64,000 nucleotides of DNA from Pseudomonadota bacterium (GTDB lineage Bacteria; Pseudomonadota; Gammaproteobacteria; Legionellales; Legionellaceae). The notes under the pieces were generated by a model. It made no database searches. It worked only from the letters and a program-made list of their open reading frames with translations, and was not told the DNA's origin. The first letter of the stretch is position 1. Each line of letters starts with the position of its first letter. Below are positions 57,372 through 64,000 of this stretch, one piece after another. The stretch spans positions 1-64,000 of the forward strand of contig JAGVJN010000041.1 in the NCBI GenBank assembly GCA_020051095.1, in the 5' to 3' direction. A program made the translations under genes and the position numbers.

Positions 57372-58202
57372 TTATTTAACGGTTGTGTTAAGATGCCAAT
57401 TATAAATATACCCATCAATTGTTTTGATATGGCGAAGTTGTTTTTTAAGGGGTTCTTTTGCAAACAAGGCTAGATGCTGAATCAAATCGCCATCATTGAT
57501 ACCAAAATCACGGGCAAACCATTTATACATTTTTGATAGGATCAGATGTCCTCCAATTACCTGCGCACCACGTTTACAATTAATATAGGCTGTCGCAGCA
57601 TCATTGAGTTGTGTTTCAATATTCTCGCCATCAAAGGGGACTAATGGCAAATTGGCTGAACCGATGGAACCATTATTAATGGCATAATGGGTACGAGCAT
57701 CATTCCAAATGGGGCGAATAATTCGATTATGGATATCCTCTAATGACAAGGGGATATTTTTCACTCGAACTAAACGTGCACCCCATGGCCCAACGCTAAA
57801 TAAACCCGGCGATATATTAATATCTTGAATACTACTTACCGGATAATAACGATAAACGATTGAAATAGTCAGCGCATTATATAAATTTAGCCAGTAGGCT
57901 AGCTGTTCATCACGATTATAGTTATCAATATCAATTTGCTCTAGAAAATGGATGTATTGCTGTAACTTTGCAATATCTGCTTTGGTTATCGCAGGATAGT
58001 TCACTAAATGAATATCCTCATGATTGACAACCACATGATGTTTTAAGAAATCGCGCCAAAGCGTATGATCGATCGTTTGTTTAGATAATGGATTATTTGC
58101 CTCCCAAATCGGCCAGAGTTCTTTTTGATACATAGCCAGGGAATGCTGAGAAAATAAAAGGCTTATAACAGCTATCAGAAATAGGGAGAAACGCTTAGTC
58201 AT
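57372..58202 (-). CDS. exported DUF547 protein
   Basis: A protein of 276 residues starting at ATG 58202, with a signal peptide (LFLIAVISLLFSQHSLA) and a DUF547 domain: DEQLAYWLNLYNALTI, VGPWGARLVRVK, YAINNGSIGSANLPLVPFDG. The family of unknown function is thought to have a papain-like or transglutaminase-like fold; the usual Cys of the catalytic position is not evident (INNGSIGS here), so activity is uncertain. Overlaps the end of recR by 8 bp and so probably shares its transcript. Confidence 0.85.
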   Translation of the reverse strand: MTKRFSLFLIAVISLLFSQHSLAMYQKELWPIWEANNPLSKQTIDHTLWRDFLKHHVVVNHEDIHLVNYPAITKADIAKLQQYIHFLEQIDIDNYNRDEQLAYWLNLYNALTISIVYRYYPVSSIQDINISPGLFSVGPWGARLVRVKNIPLSLEDIHNRIIRPIWNDARTHYAINNGSIGSANLPLVPFDGENIETQLNDAATAYINCKRGAQVIGGHLILSKMYKWFARDFGINDGDLIQHLALFAKEPLKKQLRHIKTIDGYIYNWHLNTTVK

Positions 58203-58791
58203 GTTGTAATGCGGCACGGTGTTGTAAGGCACGGCTAATCGTATAGCCATCTAGGAATTCTAACTCCCCACCCGAAGGAATACCTTGTGCGAGTTGACTC
58301 AGCACGATGTCTAGGGGTTTTAGCATTTGCTGAATATGGTAGATGGTCGTTTGTCCTTCAATCGAGGGGCTAATCGCTAAAATAACTTCCTTGATTGCAC
58401 CGGACTGAACACGGTTGTAGAGTTCAGGCAAGCCAATATCTTCTGGTCCCAAGCCATCAAGTGGTGAAATCTTTCCATTGAGAACAAAATAGGTCCCTTT
58501 AAAAACATGACTTTGCTCAATTGCCATCACATCAACGGGTGATTCCACTACACATAGCATTGCGGGATCACGCTTTTCATCTGCGCAAATTGGACAAATA
58601 GCCTGCTCAGCAAAAAAACGGCATTGTTGGCATGCATGCACCCCATTCATCGCCTTTTCAAGGCAAGTTGCTAAGTGTAAACCACGTTGACGATTGGTTC
58701 GTAGCAAATGAAAAACCATGCGTTGAGCCGATTTTGGCCCAACACCTGGTAAACATCGTAATGCATCGGCTAATTGTTCGACAAGGGTCAT
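58195..58791 (-). CDS. recR: recombination protein RecR
   Basis: RecR (198 residues) acts with RecF and RecO to load RecA at gaps. Helix-hairpin-helix at ~10-25 (LRCLPGVGPKSAQRMVFHLL), a zinc finger with four Cys (CQQCRFFAEQAICPICAD), and a Toprim domain. Located after ybaB, in the standard dnaX-ybaB-recR order. The DUF547 gene starts inside its end. Confidence 0.97.
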   Translation of the reverse strand: MTLVEQLADALRCLPGVGPKSAQRMVFHLLRTNRQRGLHLATCLEKAMNGVHACQQCRFFAEQAICPICADEKRDPAMLCVVESPVDVMAIEQSHVFKGTYFVLNGKISPLDGLGPEDIGLPELYNRVQSGAIKEVILAISPSIEGQTTIYHIQQMLKPLDIVLSQLAQGIPSGGELEFLDGYTISRALQHRAALQHD

Positions 58792-58800
58792 GAACTATGT

Positions 58801-59139
58801 TTATTCCTTGCCTTCATCTTTCATAAAGTCTTGAGGAATATTTAATCCAGCAGTTAATTGACGAATTTTTTCTTGAGATTTTTTCTCAACGCGATCCGTT
58901 GCCGAGTTAATAGCAGCTAACACCAAGTCTTGTAACATGCTGCTATCGGATACATCTTCATCCAATAAAGAGTCATCAATCGTCACTTCCAAAGCCTGAT
59001 GACGACCATTCATTTTAACTTTAACCATGCCACCGCCGGCTTCGCCCACGACGACCATTTCAGTCAACTCATTTTGTGCTTGTTGCATTCGCTCTTGCAT
59101 CTTTTGAGCTTCTTTCATTAGGTTAGATAAATCAGCCAT
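58801..59139 (-). CDS. ybaB: nucleoid-associated protein YbaB/EbfC
   Basis: A 112-residue DNA-binding protein. The helix [19 protein letters not shown] and the sheet [18 protein letters not shown] match YbaB. Middle gene of dnaX-ybaB-recR. AGCGAGGTTTTC precedes its ATG. Confidence 0.97.
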   Translation of the reverse strand: MADLSNLMKEAQKMQERMQQAQNELTEMVVVGEAGGGMVKVKMNGRHQALEVTIDDSLLDEDVSDSSMLQDLVLAAINSATDRVEKKSQEKIRQLTAGLNIPQDFMKDEGKE

Positions 59140-59170
59140 GAAAACCTCGCTGTTGTTTCAAATAATAACA

Positions 59171-60979
59171 TTATAGTTCATCTGATAAAAAAGTTATAGA
59201 ATTTTCGAGCACATTTGCTGAAAAACTTTCTTGAATTTCTTTTACCACCGGATCTGACGCTATCGCCTCAAAGGCTTTTTTTTTATCCTCGGCCTCTTTG
59301 GCTGCTTGAATTTTTGCTGGCGTATTATGAACTTCCGACAATTCTTCAATATGCAACTTGATGGGCCGGTTAAAATGGGCAGCTAAAGCGTCAGAAATTC
59401 GCTCTCGCACAGAAGGGATAAACAAAGACAAATGTCCACCATGCGTGACCAAATATATCGCATTCTCTTCTAATGTCTTTAAAGACGTGTTATCGAGTGC
59501 TGTCTTTGCCATGCCAGACACATTCAATTTGGCAACAAGACTTGCCCAATCGGTCGGTGTATCCATTGTTTGCTCTTTGCCATCTGGTTTATCTGCTTTG
59601 ACCTTCGTGTGCGTGTCTGATTTCTTGGTTTCAATCGGCTCAGACAAGGGCTCTGCTGAATCTTGGAGCTCAGGCGATTTTGGCGGGTTTGTGCTACCCA
59701 TTTGGGGCATTACCAATGGTTCAGTTTGTTCTGTTTGATTCGATTTTTTTGAGCCTGTATGCTCGACCTCCACCACCGGTGATTGGCCGCTAACGGTTGC
59801 ATTTGCAATCGATGCTTTAGCTGTGGTTTGTGGCGGATTACTGAATAAGCCAGCACTACTTTTAGCATTTGATGTGCCATCAGGCTTTGTTTGTTTTGGC
59901 ATTGGCCCAAACTGAAGCAGGCGTATCAAGGTCACATCAAACCCAATTGCTGGCATGGGTGCCAACGATAATGCTTCTTGGCCATTTAGTAAAATTTGAT
60001 AAAAAAGTTGTAAATCCTCGCCCGACCAATAATTTGCTAACTCGGTTAATGCATCATTTAAGGATGGAACACCGTCGATGTTGCCAACTTGCTGATAGAT
60101 CATCATTTGGTGTAAATGTTGCAACAATTGTTCGTTAACGTACGAATAATGCCCACCTTCCTGACCAATCTTTGCAGCGATAGTCAGCATTGTTTGCGCA
60201 TCATTGCCTGCGAGTGCCTGTAAGAGGTGCAGCGCATAATCTTGTTGAGTGTAACCTAACATATTTTGGGTAGACGTTAAGGTTACTTGTTGATTACCAA
60301 TCGCTAACGCTTGGTCGAGTAAACTCAATCCATCACGCATGCTACCTTGTGCTGCATGGGCAATCACTTCGATCGCTGATTGTTCGTAAGATAACGACTC
60401 AGCCGTTAATATTTCGATTAATTGGGCAATGATGGCTTGTTCACTAATCGCTCGTAAACTAAATTGCAAACAACGAGACAAAACCGTCACAGGAATTTTT
60501 TGAGGATCGGTGGTAGCTAAGAAAAATTTGACATGTGCGGGGGGTTCTTCCAGTGTTTTCAGCAACGCATTAAAACTGCTTTGGGAAAGCATATGAACTT
60601 CGTCGATCAAATAGATTTTGAAGCGACCTTGTGTTGGCAAATACTGCGCATTATCGAGCATCTGTCGCGTATCTTCGACCCCAGTTTTCGATGCAGCATC
60701 AATCTCAATTAAATCAAGAAAACGACCCTGTTCAATAGCAACACACGCATCACATTGTAAGCATGGCTCGGCACTTATTCCCTGTTCGCAATTCAAGGCT
60801 TTGGCAAAAAGGCGTGCAATGCTGGTTTTACCGACGCCACGGGTACCTGTAAAAAGATAGGCATGATGTAAGCGTTGCTCTTTGAGGGAATGTATGAGGG
60901 CCTGGCTGACATGGTCCTGCCCAATCAGCTGGGAAAAAGTTCGAGGACGCCATTTGCGTGCTAGGGCAATATAGCTCAT
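59171..60979 (-). CDS. dnaX: DNA polymerase III subunits tau/gamma
   Basis: DnaX of 602 residues, the clamp-loader ATPase. Walker A FTGTRGVGKTS (Lys51), zinc-binding Cys64, Cys73, Cys76, Cys79, Walker B DEVHMLS and sensor-type ATTDPQ are in place. From ~370 a Ser/Pro/Thr-rich hinge leads to domains IV-V, giving the tau form. At codons 410-412 (Ser-Lys-Lys) is an A AAA AAA slippery site; a -1 shift would end after seven more codons at TGA 59721-59723 and make a gamma form of about 419 residues. First gene of the dnaX-ybaB-recR operon behind the SRP RNA gene. Confidence 0.97.
   Translation of the reverse strand: MSYIALARKWRPRTFSQLIGQDHVSQALIHSLKEQRLHHAYLFTGTRGVGKTSIARLFAKALNCEQGISAEPCLQCDACVAIEQGRFLDLIEIDAASKTGVEDTRQMLDNAQYLPTQGRFKIYLIDEVHMLSQSSFNALLKTLEEPPAHVKFFLATTDPQKIPVTVLSRCLQFSLRAISEQAIIAQLIEILTAESLSYEQSAIEVIAHAAQGSMRDGLSLLDQALAIGNQQVTLTSTQNMLGYTQQDYALHLLQALAGNDAQTMLTIAAKIGQEGGHYSYVNEQLLQHLHQMMIYQQVGNIDGVPSLNDALTELANYWSGEDLQLFYQILLNGQEALSLAPMPAIGFDVTLIRLLQFGPMPKQTKPDGTSNAKSSAGLFSNPPQTTAKASIANATVSGQSPVVEVEHTGSKKSNQTEQTEPLVMPQMGSTNPPKSPELQDSAEPLSEPIETKKSDTHTKVKADKPDGKEQTMDTPTDWASLVAKLNVSGMAKTALDNTSLKTLEENAIYLVTHGGHLSLFIPSVRERISDALAAHFNRPIKLHIEELSEVHNTPAKIQAAKEAEDKKKAFEAIASDPVVKEIQESFSANVLENSITFLSDEL
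59744..59750 (-). promoter_or_regulatory. dnaX programmed frameshift site
   Basis: On the coding strand TCA AAA AAA TCG offers the heptamer A AAA AAA in frame. A strong ribosome-like GGAGGT lies 15 bases upstream, and TGA is reached after the -1 shift within 21 bases. No strong stimulatory stem could be seen downstream. The layout matches the E. coli dnaX site (A AAA AAG with an upstream Shine-Dalgarno). Confidence 0.6.
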
Positions 60980-61002
60980 TGACTCGTATCACCTCTAAGT
61001 TT

Positions 61003-61117
61003 GGGCGGCGGTTTCAAAAGCCACACCCCGACGCCCGAATCCACTGCTACCGCTGCTCCCTTCCGGGCCTGACGGGGTTCACAGGTTTTCGTCGTGAGGG
61101 GACCTAGGAAACCACCC
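61003..61117 (-). ncRNA. ffs: bacterial small signal recognition particle RNA
   Basis: On the minus strand the core GTCAGGCCCGGAAGGGAGCA, followed by GCGGTAGC, is the conserved SRP domain IV tetraloop region bound by Ffh. The 5' end GGGTGGTTTC pairs with GAAACCGCC near the 3' end, closing a rod of about 115 nt. It lies just upstream of dnaX on the same strand, the usual position. Ends are estimated from pairing. Confidence 0.92.
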
Positions 61118-61212
61118 TAACTGGAAACGTCATGGTAACAAAGTTGCTATTGAAATGCTAGCAAATTTGGCGATTTTGCCTAGGTAACAAAAAAACAACC
61201 TTCGTCTGATAA

Positions 61213-61244
61213 CGTGAACGTTTGTGTTATCGTCTGCGTTACCG
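61213..61244. repeat. third copy of the CGTGAACGTTTGCG repeat
   Basis: CGTGAACGTTTGTGTTATCG followed by TCTGCGTTACCG aligns with 16396-16427 over 32 bp with three changes. Non-coding gap between the SRP RNA gene and purA. Confidence 0.6.
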
Positions 61245-61308
61245 TATCTAAGCATCCATTTTCATGAGCGCGCTCTAGCCAATTTAACTGATGCAAAATT
61301 GCTTCGTG

Positions 61309-62619
<1,311 letters not shown>

Positions 62620-62811
62620 TTATATATGGTGAACTATCGTTAATAAAACAACGCCAAATACCATACTGATTAAACCCGCTTTTCGTATCGTATCTTGATT
62701 TAACAAACTCAAGCGCAACATGTTGCTACGCCATTTTGATGGACTGATAAAAGGTAACATTCCTTCTATCACAAACACCAGAGCAATTGCTGATAAAAAA
62801 TCAATTAACAT
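62620..62811 (-). CDS. DUF2065 small membrane protein (YjeT type)
   Basis: A 63-residue protein with two membrane helices (LIDFLSAIALVFVIEGMLPFI and AGLISMVFGVVLLTIVHHI) of the YjeT/DUF2065 family. In E. coli this gene also sits between hflC and purA. Its stop is 12 bp before the purA start, so it leads the purA transcript. Confidence 0.88.
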   Translation of the reverse strand: MLIDFLSAIALVFVIEGMLPFISPSKWRSNMLRLSLLNQDTIRKAGLISMVFGVVLLTIVHHI

Positions 62812-62964
62812 CTGATCTCCAGACTATTTTTCACCTGCTGCATTGAGCACCGGAATTATTCGACATGACTCGTTCATGGTTGCCAACCAGATAATAAAAG
62901 AAAGCTGTCTAGCAGCTTTTGACACGTCAGCACGCTGAATAAAGCACCCCTCAATCAGCCCAAT

Positions 62965-62990
62965 AAAAAAGGGTTAAGCGTACTTAACCC
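62965..62990 (-). terminator. intrinsic terminator after hflC
   Basis: GGGTTAAG (62971-62978) pairs with CTTAACCC (62983-62990) around CGTA; read on the minus strand a run of six T follows. It ends the hflC message about 120 bp after its stop and separates it from the DUF2065-purA pair. Confidence 0.85.
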
Positions 62991-63106
62991 TATTCGGTTA
63001 GTTTGAGCAGAGCCATCGTGAAGCAACGCTTTATCCAGATGGCCAGGTGACTAAACTGGTTGGTCACGAAAATAGCCCATCAATGTATTATCTCAGGGCA
63101 TTATAC

Positions 63107-64000
63107 TTAGTTTTTTTTCGGATTACCATTGCTATTGGTAAGTGAATGCTTGAAGTAGTCAAAGAATGAGCTACTTTGATCTAATACCAAAATATCTTGC
63201 TTATTATTAAAGCTATCCTGATAGGCGCGCAAGCTGCGATAAAATCGGTAGAAAATCTCATCTTTCGCATAAGCATTCGCATAAATTGCCGCGGCTTTCG
63301 CATCAGCGAGTGCTCTTGTTTCTTTTGCTTTTTTTATGGCTTCCGATTTTATAATGGTGACTTCAGCATCAGCAGAAGCCTTAATTGCTTCAGCCTTAGA
63401 CTGACCATCAGCACGATGTCCCCGTGCAATTTTCTCCATATCAGCGCGCATCCGCTGATATATTGCGTTTGACGTAGAAGGTGGTAGCTCAATCCCCTTG
63501 ATGCGGACATCAACCACTTCTATCCCTAATGTATCCGCTTTCTCTTCCGCCTTTTGTCGCAATTCATTCATCACTTCATCGCGGCTGTCAGAGACAACTT
63601 GGGAGATAGTCCGTTTTCCAAACTCAGCCCGTAAGCGGGTATTGATCTGCTGCTCCAGTAGTGTTTCGGCCTTGAAAGCAATCCCACCCGTCGATTTAAA
63701 ATAGCTGGGTAAATTTTCAATACGCCATTTCACATAATAATCAGCAATAACATCTTTCTTCTCTTTAGTCACAATACGAGAAGATTTAATATCCAAGGTT
63801 TGCAGACGCACATCAAAAACACGGACGCTTTCAATAAAAGGCCATTTGAAATGTAGACCAGGTTGTAAAATGATGGTTTGGTTTGATGAATCAGTTTTTA
63901 ATCGGCCGAGACGCAACAATAAACCATTATAGCCTTGACTGATTGTGAACACCGTTGAAAGAATACCAATCAAAACGAAAAACACCACCACGGCAACGGT
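63107..64000 (-). CDS. hflC: HflC, FtsH protease modulator, 5'-truncated
   Basis: A SPFH/prohibitin-family protein whose start lies beyond base 64000; the frame is open to the edge (Thr-Val-Ala-Val-Val-Val visible before the first in-frame GTG). A membrane anchor at the start is followed by the SPFH core (YNGLLLRLGRLKTDSS, LQPGLHFKWPFIESVRVFD, VTKEKKDVIADYYVKWRI) and a long coiled coil with ADAEVTIIKSEAIKKA. With HflK it regulates FtsH. Visible length ~297 residues compares with ~330 in E. coli, so most of the gene is in view. Confidence 0.96.
   Translation of the reverse strand, partial: TVAVVVFFVLIGILSTVFTISQGYNGLLLRLGRLKTDSSNQTIILQPGLHFKWPFIESVRVFDVRLQTLDIKSSRIVTKEKKDVIADYYVKWRIENLPSYFKSTGGIAFKAETLLEQQINTRLRAEFGKRTISQVVSDSRDEVMNELRQKAEEKADTLGIEVVDVRIKGIELPPSTSNAIYQRMRADMEKIARGHRADGQSKAEAIKASADAEVTIIKSEAIKKAKETRALADAKAAAIYANAYAKDEIFYRFYRSLRAYQDSFNNKQDILVLDQSSSFFDYFKHSLTNSNGNPKKN

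Noticed and set aside
61003-61117. Intergenic hairpin before dnaX as a simple repeat or terminator
   Set aside because: The conserved GGCCCGGAAGGGAGCA core and position show it is the SRP RNA gene.

Overview
The window reads as chromosome of a moderately AT-rich gammaproteobacterium of the Legionellales, most likely a Legionella species. Three things point there: a truncated gene at the left edge encodes an IcmL/DotI domain of the Dot/Icm type IVB secretion system; an intact enhA-enhB-enhC locus (about 19.7-24.6 kb) codes for the L,D-transpeptidase, small partner and Sel1-repeat protein known as the Legionella enhanced-entry locus; and several exported or helix-rich proteins of unknown function sit between housekeeping blocks, as is usual for effectors and envelope proteins in that group. 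No rRNA, tRNA, CRISPR, phage or transposase gene was seen.

Layout. 0-5 kb: IcmL-like gene, umuDC translesion operon, an exported secretin-N-like protein, small proteins, and AhpD-like protein behind enolase. 6.5-11.8 kb: a LicD-type transferase with a HAD-nucleotidyltransferase fusion (candidate surface decoration), then mscS, a YdjM-like membrane protein and a CinA-type protein. 11.8-18 kb: core translation genes and GTPases (obgE, rpmA, rplU, rplY, pth, ychF, plsY, rpsT). 18-24.6 kb: an exported cysteine phosphatase of the phytase type, a small membrane protein and enhABC. 24.7-33.8 kb: nadE, a GrpB-GNAT gene broken by an amber codon, a SnoaL-like protein, an unknown coiled-coil protein, two beta-barrel proteins, rpe, slt. 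33.8-44 kb: a leucine/isovalerate degradation cluster (mccB, enoyl-CoA hydratase, mccA, HMG-CoA lyase), the three-subunit transhydrogenase pntAA-pntAB-pntB, and acetoacetyl-CoA synthetase. 44-47.3 kb: phhB, hisC and a minor-pilin operon. 47.6-53.3 kb: small exported proteins, ogt, the rplS-trmD-rimM-rpsP operon and ffh. 53.5-64 kb: a CorB-type transporter, an orphan OmpR-type regulator, an unknown helical protein, a DUF547 protein, recR-ybaB-dnaX with the SRP RNA gene just upstream, purA, a DUF2065 protein and the edge of hflC.

How the parts fit. The liu/mcc genes turn 3-methylcrotonyl-CoA into acetoacetate plus acetyl-CoA and the synthetase at 42 kb can activate that acetoacetate, so the stretch forms an amino-acid-to-acetyl-CoA route, fitting an organism that lives on amino acids inside a host cell. 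EnhC and the soluble lytic transglycosylase Slt, known from Legionella pneumophila as an inhibitor-enzyme pair, lie about 8 kb apart. Both components of the SRP (ffh and its RNA) are present. Three families of short dispersed repeats with hairpin or terminal-inverted-repeat structure occupy intergenic gaps.
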